Assembly: GCF_037081675.1 (NCBI RefSeq)
Contig: NZ_JAZAQL010000005.1
Span: 1 to 64,000, forward strand
DNA length: 64,000 nt
Reading direction: 5' to 3'
Source: Halorubellus litoreus
GTDB lineage: Archaea > Halobacteriota > Halobacteria > Halobacteriales > Natrialbaceae
Shown: positions 17,637 to 27,400 of the stretch, one piece after another
Layout: each line of letters starts with the position of its first letter
How positions within the stretch are numbered: position 1 is the first letter of the stretch
The notes under the pieces: model-generated
Database searches by the model: none
What the model saw: only the letters and a program-made list of their open reading frames with translations
Told to the model about the DNA's origin: nothing
Position numbers and translations under genes: made by a program

Positions 17637-20600
17637 TCAGTCGCGGACGCTGGCTGCCGGTGCCGATGGTGCGTTCGGTAGCGTGCTCGTGGTGCTGTCG
17701 AGGACGTCCTGCGGTCCGGTGATGCTCGCTGCCGCGGGTGCGAGCGAGGGGTTGCCGGCGCTGACGTTCACGTCGCTGGAGGGGAGCGAGATGACGTAGT
17801 CGTTCGAGGTGCCGTCCCCGTCGGTGTCGCTGTCGTCGTCGTCATCGTCGTCGGGCGCGTCGACGTCCTGGTCTTCGGGGTCCGGCGGTGCCTGGTCGTT
17901 CGCGTCGAAGTGGATGACCATGAAGTCGTGGTCGTTCGGTTCGTCGTCGCTGATGTTGACGAGGATGATGGCGTCGTTCTCCGGGAGCGTGAACTCGTCG
18001 CCGTCGACGAGCGACGCGTTGTAGTTCTCGACCATCTCCTTGACGGTGTTGTTCGCGTCGTCCTTGTACCAGGCGTCGGTCTGGACGCTCGGAATCGCGT
18101 CGCCGTCGGTGAAGATCTGGTGCTTGGAGTCGCTCGCGTGCGTTGACTCCTCGGCGGTCCCGGCGTTGTTCGTGCAGTACGTCTCGTTGTACGTCTGCCC
18201 GTTCGTGGTGTTCGTGATGGTGTCGTACGTGGTGTTCCCGTTACAGTTGTACATCGTGGTCGCGAAGTGCACGGCGTCACCGGGCTCGAGGTTCGAGTCG
18301 ACAGTCTTCGACGGGAAGCCGCTCTCGGGGTTCGTGTTCCCGTCGAACGACACTTGGTCGCCGCCGAGGTGGATGGTCGTCGTCGTGTTCGCGTGCTGTA
18401 TCATCCGGGTCTTCTCGGTCTTCGCGCGCGTCGCGATCTCTCCGAACTTCTCTTCGAGGTCGCCGGCGTCTTCGACGTGATAGAACTCGCCGTCCGTGAC
18501 GGGGTCGCCGGTGTTCGCGATCTGCTTCAGGAGCGTCTTGTTCGTGTTACTCCCCTCGCCGAGTGCGACGGTGTAGATGGTGATGTTCGCGGAGTGCGCT
18601 TGCTTCGCGAGCCCCTGAATTTCCTTCCAGGCGGGCTCGTAGTCGCCGTCGTTGTCCGCGTCGCCGGGACTGACGGTCTGCGTGCCGTCCGTGAGGAGGA
18701 CGATGGTGTGGTTCACTGCGAGGTCGTCACGGGTGTCGGCGCTGTCGTTCAGGTTGTTCGTCGCTCTGATGAGTGCGCCCGTGATGTTGGTGCTCCCGCT
18801 GGCGCCCCAGTTCGGTTTCTTCATCGAGGCGTTGATGGTCGTCCAGGCGTTCGAAAGCCCGTGTTTCCGGGTGACGTCGGCTTCGAACTGGAGGACGCCG
18901 ACGCGGTCCTTGGACTGCATCTGACCGACGAAGGACTTCCCGGCTTCCAGGCGCTCGTAGTACGGGTCGCTCCCGATGTCGAAGGCGTAGTAGTACTCGT
19001 ACTCGGCGTTCGAGAACGTGTCTCCGGGGAAGAACCGCTCGGTGGCGCCGCCCCCATACTGGGTGTAGCCGATGTACACCTCGTCTTCGGGGACCGTGAC
19101 CGTCCAGCTCGTGCGCTGGTGACGCCGGACCTCGTCTTGCTTGTCGACGGCCGCGGGAAGGCTCTCGAAGGCCGTTATTATCTCCGTGGTGGTCTCGTCT
19201 TCGTACTTCGTGCACTTCCAACCGTTCCCGGTCTCCTTCCAGTTCTCGCACCTCTCGTACTTGACCTCCCACTCGTAGCCAGGCTCGGGGCTGTCCTCGT
19301 AGTATCCCGTGCCGGCGTAGTCGGCCTTGTTGATGGTCTCCCAGTCGCTCCAGTCACCGAACGACTGGGTGCGGTAGGGATTGTTGGGGTCGGCGTTCCC
19401 GTAGTACATCGACCCGGAGTCGTCGATGACGAGTTCGACGTTCAGCGGGTGGCGGGTCTCGACGGGCTTGGTGGTGACGCGCTCGTTCGCGATCTGGGAG
19501 CCGACGACGGTGATGGTGGCGCTGGATTGGTTGACGATGAGCGTGTTCGCGTCCTCGTCTTCGGTGACGCCCGCGCAGCCGTTCTCGCCGGTGCCGGCGA
19601 CGTTCGGGCAGTCGTCCTCGCTCTCGCTGAAGCCGTCGCCGTCGCCGTCCGGGAAGTCGTTGTCGTCGTCGATGACGTCGGGGACGCCGTCGCCGTCTTC
19701 GTCCAGTTCGCTGTTCTTCAGGGTGGTGTCGAAGTGGAACTCGGACTGCTGTTCGAACGTGACGGTCCCGGAGACGAGTGCGCCCCAGACCTCGGTGAAC
19801 TTCCCGAGTTCGACGGTGCCGTCGTCGGCGGCGTCGCCGGGCCCGTAGATGACGCCCGTGAAGCGCGTGTCCGTCCCGCCGTTTCCTTTCTCGAACTTCG
19901 CGTTACAGCCTGCTTTGCACGCGAGGAAGAACGCGTTCGAGCGGAACGTGGGCGTTCCGCTGTCGGTGACGGTGACCGTCGATTTCCCGCCGACGGTCAC
20001 TTGGTTCCCGCTCGTGGTGCTCTCGCCGATGAACGTCCGCACCTGCCCGGGGCCAGTGACCTCGACGCGCGCGTCGTCGCCGATGTCGACGTCGCCGTCG
20101 ACGGCGAACACGATGTCGCCGCTCGACGTGTCGAGCGTGAGCGTGTTCCCGTCCGGTACCGTGAACTCGTCGAGGTAGTACACGCCGCTCTCCACGGTTG
20201 CGCTCCCGCTCGAGAACTGTATCTGCTCGCTGTTGACGACGCTGACGTCGTCGTTGTTGTTGTACTCGTCGACGGTCGAGAGCGTGTCGTCGATGGTCGC
20301 GTCCATCGTCGGGACGTCGGGGACGATGGTGCCGTTCCCCCATGAGCCACCGATGGCGTCTTCGCGTTGACTCTTCGACGTCGGGTAGAGCGCGGTCGTC
20401 GGGCCGCCAGCACCGGCCGTCGAGTTGTTCACGTACACGTCACCGCTGACGCAGTTCGCCGCGCCGCCGGCGCAGGAGTTCGAGAGGTCGACCTCGCCTT
20501 CGGCGTACACGTTCCCGTCGACCATCGCGCCGTTCGCCTGGACTTCGACGTTACCGCGCGTGATGATGGTCCCTTCGCTCCCGTACGTCGGGTCGGAGCC

Positions 20601-21518
20601 GCCCCAGGGGCCGTCCGCGCTGTCGTAGCTGTTCACGGCCGCGTGCTGGGTCTGCAGGAGGAGTTCGCCGGCCGAGGAGCCGGAGAAGATGGCGCCGTAG
20701 ATCTCCTCGTCGTCGATCTCGAACTGGTCTGGGGTGACGCCGGAACCCAGCGGTGCGACGACGCTGACCTTCTGGTTCGCGTCGTCGACGGATATCGTGC
20801 CGGCAGCGCCGAACTCCTCGCGGAAGTACCGCTCCCAGGCTTTGTAGTACGAACTGCCGTCGACCGTGATCTTGATCTCGCGGACGTACTCTATCTCGTC
20901 GGTGTTCGAGCCGGTCAGGCAGAGGTCCTTCTGGAATCGCCCGGACTTCGAGGTGTTCGCGGTTGCGGTGACGGTCCCGCTACTGTGGACGTCGCCGCTG
21001 ACGTTCGTTATCGGGAAGCGGAGCGTTCGGACGTTCGTGCCGTCGATGACCTTCGTCCGGTACTCCATGGACGGCGATTGAACGATGCTGACGCCACCAT
21101 CCGTCTTCTTGAAGACGGCGCCGGCCTGGTACGCGACGGTCTGTCCGTTGTCGTTCTCGTAGATGATAGAGCCGAGTTCGACCGTCGCGGAGCACGCGGA
21201 CTTCCCGTTCAGTTCGAAGTGTATCTCGCCGTCGTCGACGATGCTGACGTCGTTCGCGTCCTTCCCGCTGAGGTCGAACGAGGTGACGGCGCCGTCACCT
21301 TTGAACGCGAGCGTGGACAGTTTCGTACTTACCTCTTGGAGGGACGTCTCTGCGGTGTCGACTTCTGACGCGGACTGGACTGATTGTTTGGCGTCCATGC
21401 CCGCCCAGAAGATGATGCCGGCGCCCGCGATGACGAGCCCGAAGAGGAGGACGAGGCCGACAATCGCGGACGCTGCTCGATCGCCGGTGCCGACTCCGGG
21501 GGGGCGAGTTGAATACAT
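17637..21518 (-). CDS. Giant pilin-like surface protein with vWA domain
   Basis: This 1293-residue exported protein starts with a short basic leader and a hydrophobic pilin-type helix (AASAIVGLVLLFGLVIAGAG). About residues 45-290 resemble the haloarchaeal DUF7289 pilin-like region. About 305-590 is a Gly/Val-rich beta region (DUF7305-like) containing repeated GNVEVQ/GDVYV/GDVDIG turns. Residues about 602-642 are Asp-rich calcium-binding, thrombospondin-3-like (DEDGDGVPDVIDDDNDFPDG). A vWA domain follows, with an intact MIDAS site DDSGSM near residue 697, GSTNITGAL and LLTDGTQ. The C-terminal third is acidic with many N-glycosylation sequons. It probably acts as a surface adhesin or cell-contact protein. 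Confidence 0.85.
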   Translation of the reverse strand: MYSTRPPGVGTGDRAASAIVGLVLLFGLVIAGAGIIFWAGMDAKQSVQSASEVDTAETSLQEVSTKLSTLAFKGDGAVTSFDLSGKDANDVSIVDDGEIHFELNGKSACSATVELGSIIYENDNGQTVAYQAGAVFKKTDGGVSIVQSPSMEYRTKVIDGTNVRTLRFPITNVSGDVHSSGTVTATANTSKSGRFQKDLCLTGSNTDEIEYVREIKITVDGSSYYKAWERYFREEFGAAGTISVDDANQKVSVVAPLGSGVTPDQFEIDDEEIYGAIFSGSSAGELLLQTQHAAVNSYDSADGPWGGSDPTYGSEGTIITRGNVEVQANGAMVDGNVYAEGEVDLSNSCAGGAANCVSGDVYVNNSTAGAGGPTTALYPTSKSQREDAIGGSWGNGTIVPDVPTMDATIDDTLSTVDEYNNNDDVSVVNSEQIQFSSGSATVESGVYYLDEFTVPDGNTLTLDTSSGDIVFAVDGDVDIGDDARVEVTGPGQVRTFIGESTTSGNQVTVGGKSTVTVTDSGTPTFRSNAFFLACKAGCNAKFEKGNGGTDTRFTGVIYGPGDAADDGTVELGKFTEVWGALVSGTVTFEQQSEFHFDTTLKNSELDEDGDGVPDVIDDDNDFPDGDGDGFSESEDDCPNVAGTGENGCAGVTEDEDANTLIVNQSSATITVVGSQIANERVTTKPVETRHPLNVELVIDDSGSMYYGNADPNNPYRTQSFGDWSDWETINKADYAGTGYYEDSPEPGYEWEVKYERCENWKETGNGWKCTKYEDETTTEIITAFESLPAAVDKQDEVRRHQRTSWTVTVPEDEVYIGYTQYGGGATERFFPGDTFSNAEYEYYYAFDIGSDPYYERLEAGKSFVGQMQSKDRVGVLQFEADVTRKHGLSNAWTTINASMKKPNWGASGSTNITGALIRATNNLNDSADTRDDLAVNHTIVLLTDGTQTVSPGDADNDGDYEPAWKEIQGLAKQAHSANITIYTVALGEGSNTNKTLLKQIANTGDPVTDGEFYHVEDAGDLEEKFGEIATRAKTEKTRMIQHANTTTTIHLGGDQVSFDGNTNPESGFPSKTVDSNLEPGDAVHFATTMYNCNGNTTYDTITNTTNGQTYNETYCTNNAGTAEESTHASDSKHQIFTDGDAIPSVQTDAWYKDDANNTVKEMVENYNASLVDGDEFTLPENDAIILVNISDDEPNDHDFMVIHFDANDQAPPDPEDQDVDAPDDDDDDDSDTDGDGTSNDYVISLPSSDVNVSAGNPSLAPAAASITGPQDVLDSTTSTLPNAPSAPAASVRD

Positions 21519-21596
21519 ACTGGTAATCAGTTGTTACGCACGTTAAGAGCATGATATAACAAAAGTGTGCTGGCCGTGTTCTTAGTATCATACCAA

Positions 21597-21604
21597 TTAT
21601 AAAG
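21597..21604 (-). promoter_or_regulatory. TATA box of the giant vWA protein
   Basis: On the minus strand CTTTATAATTGG lies about 80 bp upstream of the ATG, within an AT-rich intergenic stretch. This would leave a 5' leader of roughly 50 nt. The rest of 21605-21802 holds no gene. Confidence 0.5.
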
Positions 21605-21802
21605 GGCAAAAATTAAGACTTTTCATACAGATAAGTCGGATACTGCGGTGGGTTCGCTCCGATCGTCGGCTGGCGTCTCTTCGAACAAATATCGACTAGG
21701 TTTTATCGGACTCGTGCCTGTTCGAAAGTGGGTTGTGACAGATGGGCGCCAATGGGTATGGGTGGTGGTAATGAGCGCTATACGTACGCGAAACCGCGTC
21801 GG

Positions 21803-22789
21803 TCAGGACTCGAAGGGGGACTCACCCGGGAGTTCGCCCCGGTCGTGCTCGGCGTCGAACGCCGGGTCCGGTCCGAGCGGAACGAGTCGCTTCGGGTTGA
21901 CGTCCGTATGCGTCGTGTAGTAGTGCTCCTTGATGTGCGCCATGTTCACGGTCGCCGCGATGCCCGGGAGCTGGTAGACGTCGCGAGTGTGTCCCCAGAG
22001 CGCGTCGAAGTCGGTCACTCTCGCGACGTTGCACTTGAAGTGCGTGTGGTAGACCTCGTCGAACCGCACGAGCGTCGTGAACAGGCAGACGTCAGCGAGC
22101 GTGAACTGCTCGTCGACGAGCCACCGGCGGTCCCCCAGTTCCGCGTTCCAGTGCTCGAGCGCGTCGAACAACTCGGTCACCGCCCGCTCGTGTGCGGCCT
22201 GCGAATCAGCGAACCCGGCGCGGTACACGCCGTTGTTGATGGGGTCGTAGATGGCGTCGATGACGTCGTCGACGTCGTCGCGGAGTGCCGGCGGATAGAG
22301 GTCGACGTCTGTCGACGCGAACGAGCCGAACGCGTCCGCGAACATCTTGATTATCTCCTCGGACTCGTTGTTCACGATGACTCCCTCCTCGCGGTCCCAG
22401 AGCACGGGGACGGTGACCCGTCCCGTGAACTCGTCGTCGGCAGCCGTGTACACGTCGCGGAGGTACTCGGCGCCGTTCACGGTGTCGTACGTGCAGTCGT
22501 CCTTCGACGGCGTGAACTGCCAGCCGTCGGCGTCGCGGTACGGGTCGACGACGTCCATGGAGATGACGTCCTCGAGCCCCATGAGCGCCCGCACCATCGC
22601 AGCGCGGTGCGCCCACGGGCACGCCCGAGAGACGTAGAGGTGGTACCGGCCCGCGTCCGGCGTGAACCGTGCGTCGGGGTCGTCGCGCACCCAGTTCCGG
22701 AAACTCGTCTCCTGGCGGTCGAACTCGCCGTCGTCGTCGGTCGACTCGTACGCGTCCTCGCGCCACTCGCCCTCCACGAGCATGTTCAT
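21803..22789 (-). CDS. Glutathionyl-hydroquinone reductase-like protein
   Basis: This 328-residue protein belongs to the Xi-class glutathione transferases (YqjG/ECM4 type), which reduce thiol-conjugated hydroquinones. The catalytic Cys57 is in SRACPWAHRAAMVRALMGLE. The family motifs TVPVLWDREEGVIVNNESEE and PINNGVYRAGFADSQAAHE are present, and the all-helical C-terminal domain contains EQFTLADVCLFTTLVRFD. The ATG at 22789 fits the family; a second Met lies two codons later. Haloarchaea generally use gamma-glutamylcysteine rather than glutathione, so the physiological thiol may differ. Confidence 0.9.
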   Translation of the reverse strand: MNMLVEGEWREDAYESTDDDGEFDRQETSFRNWVRDDPDARFTPDAGRYHLYVSRACPWAHRAAMVRALMGLEDVISMDVVDPYRDADGWQFTPSKDDCTYDTVNGAEYLRDVYTAADDEFTGRVTVPVLWDREEGVIVNNESEEIIKMFADAFGSFASTDVDLYPPALRDDVDDVIDAIYDPINNGVYRAGFADSQAAHERAVTELFDALEHWNAELGDRRWLVDEQFTLADVCLFTTLVRFDEVYHTHFKCNVARVTDFDALWGHTRDVYQLPGIAATVNMAHIKEHYYTTHTDVNPKRLVPLGPDPAFDAEHDRGELPGESPFES

Positions 22790-22888
22790 ACCCGTCCCTT
22801 GTCCGTCGGTGCTCAAGAGCACTCGCTTCCCCCCGATTCGGACCGCTTCCACTCGGGGACCGATCTGGAATCCGCTGCGCTCCACCGG

Positions 22889-24181
22889 TCACGCCCAGTC
22901 GCCGGAGAACATCACGCGAAGGCCGCCGCGTTCGGCGAGCGCTTCGACCGCGGACCGCAGGTCGCTCACCGGTTGGCCAGTAGCCACGTAGACGCCGCCG
23001 ATATCGATCGCAGACTGCATCCGACTGCCGTCCGGATGCATCGGTTCCCGATGCAGGAACGCTCGGTCGTCGGCCGTCGGCGCGTACGGGAACTGGATTC
23101 GCGGCCCGATACCGCGCTCCTCGAGCAGGTACCGGACGCCCTGCGCGAGCGCAGCGTCGACGTTCGGGTTCCCGACCGCACCGACCGACCGGCCGTCCTC
23201 GAAGAACCGGAGGACGTACTCGCTGTCCGTGGACGCACCTTCGCTCGCACTCGCTCGCGACAACGACGTGACTCCGTCCCGGTCGGCAGCTCCATCCCGG
23301 TCGGTGACTCCGTCCCGGTCAGTGACGCCATCGCGAGGACCGTCCGACGCGTCGTCCCCGACGCTCTCGCCGGTCGACTCCTGCGTCTCGCTCGCGTCCA
23401 GCCCCGGCGACGCCTCACTGTCCTGTCCAGTGACCGTAACGTCCCCGAGCGCGTCCGTATCTGTCGCCGGGTCGACCCCCTCGGGAGCGAGCTCGTCGAC
23501 GACTGCACGCAGGAACCGGCGAGCGATCGGTCGGACGTCCGACGCCACAGCATCCATAGCGCCATCCGAGATAGCGTCAGACGGGGAATCACCACCGTGC
23601 TCGCGCGCGACGTCGACGACGCGTTCGGTGACCGCATCCACGGCGTCCCGGTCTGCGGCGACGAGTGCCTCCGCGACAGCCGCCCTGTCGATACCGACGG
23701 CCGCCGCCACTGCGTCGAACGACAACGCGTCGACCGCCTCCAGTCGGGTCGGGAGCGCGTCGAGCGCCAGTTCCACGTGCTCCACCGAGCGACCAACCGC
23801 ATCGCTTCCAGATTCGACCCCGGAACCATCGAGTGCGACGAGCGCGTACCGTCGACCGTTCGTGTACAACCCGCGAGGAACGTCAGCGGCTTGCATCGCC
23901 GCGACGAGGGCACGCCGGCGCTCCTCGGAGAGTTCGTCCTCGGCTGCGGACACCAGCACGAACGCGCCCGTCGTTCGCTCCGGGCAGAGCGCGTAGTCGA
24001 CCGTCGTCCCGTTCGGCGCCGGGTACGCCGCCGTTACCGACGGGGAACGGACGTCCCAACCCAGCATCGAGAGGAACGGCTCCACCACGCGTAACTCCGT
24101 GTTACGCTTCCCCATCGCCGGGGTCGCCTCGATTGCTGCCGCGGCCCGGTCGACGAACGACGCAACTGCCTCCCGTTGCAT
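22889..24181 (-). CDS. Protein with a type I restriction R-subunit N-terminus-like domain
   Basis: This is a 430-residue protein. The N-terminal part (about 1-130) has RNTELRVVEPFLSMLGWDV, AAYPAPNGTTVDYALCP and FVLVSAAEDELSEE, in the order seen in HsdR_N/PDDEXK-like domains. A canonical D-ExK nuclease motif is not clear. The middle (about 240-310) is low complexity and contains a four-fold DRDGVT-type repeat. The C-terminal part has GRSVGAVGNPNVDAALAQGV and PYAPTADDRAFLHREPMHPD. There are no methylase or helicase genes nearby, so a restriction role is not supported. Function unknown. Confidence 0.6.
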   Translation of the reverse strand: MQREAVASFVDRAAAAIEATPAMGKRNTELRVVEPFLSMLGWDVRSPSVTAAYPAPNGTTVDYALCPERTTGAFVLVSAAEDELSEERRRALVAAMQAADVPRGLYTNGRRYALVALDGSGVESGSDAVGRSVEHVELALDALPTRLEAVDALSFDAVAAAVGIDRAAVAEALVAADRDAVDAVTERVVDVAREHGGDSPSDAISDGAMDAVASDVRPIARRFLRAVVDELAPEGVDPATDTDALGDVTVTGQDSEASPGLDASETQESTGESVGDDASDGPRDGVTDRDGVTDRDGAADRDGVTSLSRASASEGASTDSEYVLRFFEDGRSVGAVGNPNVDAALAQGVRYLLEERGIGPRIQFPYAPTADDRAFLHREPMHPDGSRMQSAIDIGGVYVATGQPVSDLRSAVEALAERGGLRVMFSGDWA

Positions 24182-24393
24182 TCGCTCGCGAGTACGAGAC
24201 TCCCGCGCTTCAACCTTCCTCACGAGTCGGATGGCGACGGCGTCGCCGTGCCTGAGACCCCGACCGCGGATGCAGCAACTCGACCGCCGGTAACGCCAAA
24301 CTGACTTCCAATTTAACAGCATTGAAAAATAATGACTTTGCCTGTAATTACAAGCCTGCTAAGGTTTTCATGGGTGATAACGGCCGGAGGGAT

Positions 24394-24400
24394 TTTATAG
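24394..24400 (+). promoter_or_regulatory. TATA box of the transducer gene
   Basis: TTTATAG lies 25-31 bp upstream of the ATG at 24425, so the mRNA is probably leaderless or nearly so. Confidence 0.65.
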
Positions 24401-24424
24401 CCCAAAGGCCACCGTTTTGCACAT

Positions 24425-27400
24425 ATGCTGGGCCCGTTGCGAACAGTTACGCCGAACTTTATCCGCAGAAGTTATGCGTTAAAATTCGGGATCGCACTTC
24501 TGTTGATGGGAGTGGTCGTGGGGGCAGTGGGGGTTGGCGCCACGACACAGATCACCGACGAAGTCCGAACGTCAGTCAACGGCGGACTGGACAACGTCGC
24601 GAACCAACAAGCACAGAACCTCGTGTCCTGGCACGAGAAGAACCAAGCCGTCCTCACCTCACTCATCCAATCACAGGGCATCAACGACGCACAGTCGGAC
24701 GACGAGATCGGCGACGTTCTCGGCGACCGCGTCTCCGACTTCTCGAACGGGATGCGCGTCCACTTCGTCGACACCAGCTCCGGCACCGTCAACGCGTCCT
24801 CGACCACGCAGTACGACGGGATGCGGCTGAGCGAACTCGACGAACCCTGGGCGAACCGGAACATCTCCGGCACCCAGGGCGCCGTCACCGAACGCTACAC
24901 CATCGACTACATGCTCACCGGCGAGAACGAGAGCGCACTCGCGTACACGCACTCGCTCCCCGGTCGCGCGAACCTCGTCGTCGTCTACGTCGTGAACACC
25001 GACAGCTTCAGTGATACGCTCACGCAAGGCGACGGGCAATTCACGACGGTCTACGACGACAGGACCGGAGAGGTCGCTTTCTCCAGTGAGAGCGAACTCG
25101 TCGGCGCGACGTACGACAATCAGGACATCGTCGACGGCGTGACGTCGAACGCCACGACGAAGGACGGCAACCAGGTCCTCTCGTTGGGAGTTCCGAGCGG
25201 AGACCTCGCCCAGTTCGTGCCCTCGGAGTACGAACAAGAGGAGTACGTCGTGAGTTACGCGTCCGTGAACACGCAGGGTCCCGAATGGTACGTCCTCACG
25301 CACACGCCCGAGAGCGAAGCGTACGGGTTCGTGGAGACCGTCAACCAGTACGGGCTGTTCGCGACGCTCGGGTCCATCGCAGTGATGCTCCTCATCGGGA
25401 TGATCATCGGTCGTAACACCGCGTCCTCCATCGACCGGTTGACCTCGAAGACCTCCCAGATGGAGCAAGGGAACCTGAACGTCGACTTCGAGACCAAACG
25501 CATCGACAGCATCGGTCGGCTCTACGACGGGTTCGCTGAGATGCGTGACGCCCTCCGGAATCAGATCCAGGAGGCGCGTGACGCTCGCGAGGAAGCGGAG
25601 CTCGCTCGCGCCGAAGCCGAGCAGATGAACCGGCACCTCGAGCGGAAAGCCGACGAGTACGCGGACGTCATGCAGGCGTGCGCGGCCGGTGACCTCACGC
25701 AGCGTCTCGACGGGGAGTCCGAGAGCGATGCGATGGTCGAGATCGCCGAGGAGTTTAACGAGATGATCGCGGAGATCGAGCGCACGACCGCGCACCTGAA
25801 GAACTTCGCGAACGAGGTCGCGACCTCCAGCGAGGAGGTCACGGCGTCCAGCGAGGAGGTGCGATCCGCGAGCGAGCAGGTCACGGAATCCATCCAGGAG
25901 ATCAGTGACGGCGCGGAACGCCAGAACGACAGCCTCCAGGACGTCAGTCAGGAGATGAGTGGGCTATCGACGACGATCGAGGAGATCGCGTCCTCGTCGA
26001 ACGAGGTCGCGGACCTCGCGGAACGCACCGCGGAGACGGGTCGCGACGGCCGCGACGCTGCCGAGGAAGCGATCGACCGCATGAGTCAGCTCGAGGACGA
26101 GCGCGAGGTCGTCACCGACCAGATGGGCCAACTCGAGGACGAGATGGCGCAGATCGACGAGCTCATCGACTTCATTACGGAGATCGCAGAGCAGACGAAC
26201 ATGCTCGCGTTGAACGCGAACATCGAGGCTGCGCGGTCCGGCGAGTCCGGCGAAGGGTTCTCGGTCGTCGCGGGCGAGGTCAAGGACCTCGCCGAGGAGA
26301 CCAAGGACGCTGCGGAGGACATCGAGAAGCGCCTCGAGCGCATCCAGGACCAGACGAAGCAGTCCGTTCGCGGCGTCGAAGCGGCGAGCGAGCAGATCGC
26401 GGCGACGACCGAAGCCGTCGAGGACACGGTCGAAGCGCTCGACGAGATTGCCGGGTACGCTCAGGAGACGAACACGGGCGTCCAGGAGATCTCGGCGGCG
26501 ACCGAAGAGCAGGCGGCGTCGACGGAGGAGGTCGTCGCGATGGTCGACGACGCGGCGACGATCAGCGAGGAGACGACCGCGGAGGCGGAGAACGTCGCCG
26601 CGGCCGCCGAGGAGCAGACGACGGCACTTACCGAGGTGTCTCGGAGTGCGAGCGATCTGGCGAACCAGGCGTCGCGGCTGTCCGAGGCACTCGACCGGTT
26701 CGACACGGAGACGGACGAAGCAGCTGGGTTCGACGTGGACGAATCCGAACTGCTGGCCGACACGCAGACGGACGTGGACGTCGAAGCGGATGCGGCCGCG
26801 GCAGTCGGCGAACTCAGTGGCGATGCGACGGACGCACCCGAACTCGAAGCCCCGGACCAGCAGGCCGACGACGCTACGTCTGACCCCGAGCCTGCGTCCG
26901 CTGAACCGGCCGCGAACGCCGGCGGCGCCTTCGATGACCTCTCTGACGGGCCCGCGGGCGAGTCCGACGACGCCGACCCCGCAGGTGGGGTCGGTGGCGG
27001 TGACCCGCTCGGCGACCTCCCGGACGAACCCGCTGGCGACGCGTCCGACGCGGACGATTCCGAGAGCGGTCTCGGGACGCCCGCGACGTTCGAAGACGAG
27101 GACGATTCAGGCGGCGGTGAAGACGACGCGTTCGGCGGTGAAGACGACGCGTTCGGCGGTGACGAGGCTTCCACCGACGCCGACGATGCCGACGGTGGCT
27201 TCAGTGGTGTCGACGAGACGGTCGACGACGCGCCATCGTTCGAGGAGACGCTCGACGACCCGCTCGCGGACGAACCGGACTCGGCAGACGAATCGGACAC
27301 AATCGACTCCCGTGCGGACGAACCCGAAGCAGGGGCGTCGGTCGAAGACGACGCGAACACCATCGACGACTCCGGCTTCGACGCTGAGTCCGACGTCGAC

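Noticed and set aside
18267..20345. A very long plus-strand frame opposite the giant vWA gene
   Set aside because: It is the antisense shadow of a real gene. The sequence is rich in Val/Arg/Asp/Gly in the pattern expected from complementing haloarchaeal codons, and no motif is seen.
22889..24181. Possible restriction-modification system
   Set aside because: Only an R-subunit-like N-terminal domain is seen. There is no methylase, specificity subunit or helicase nearby, and the nuclease residues are unclear.
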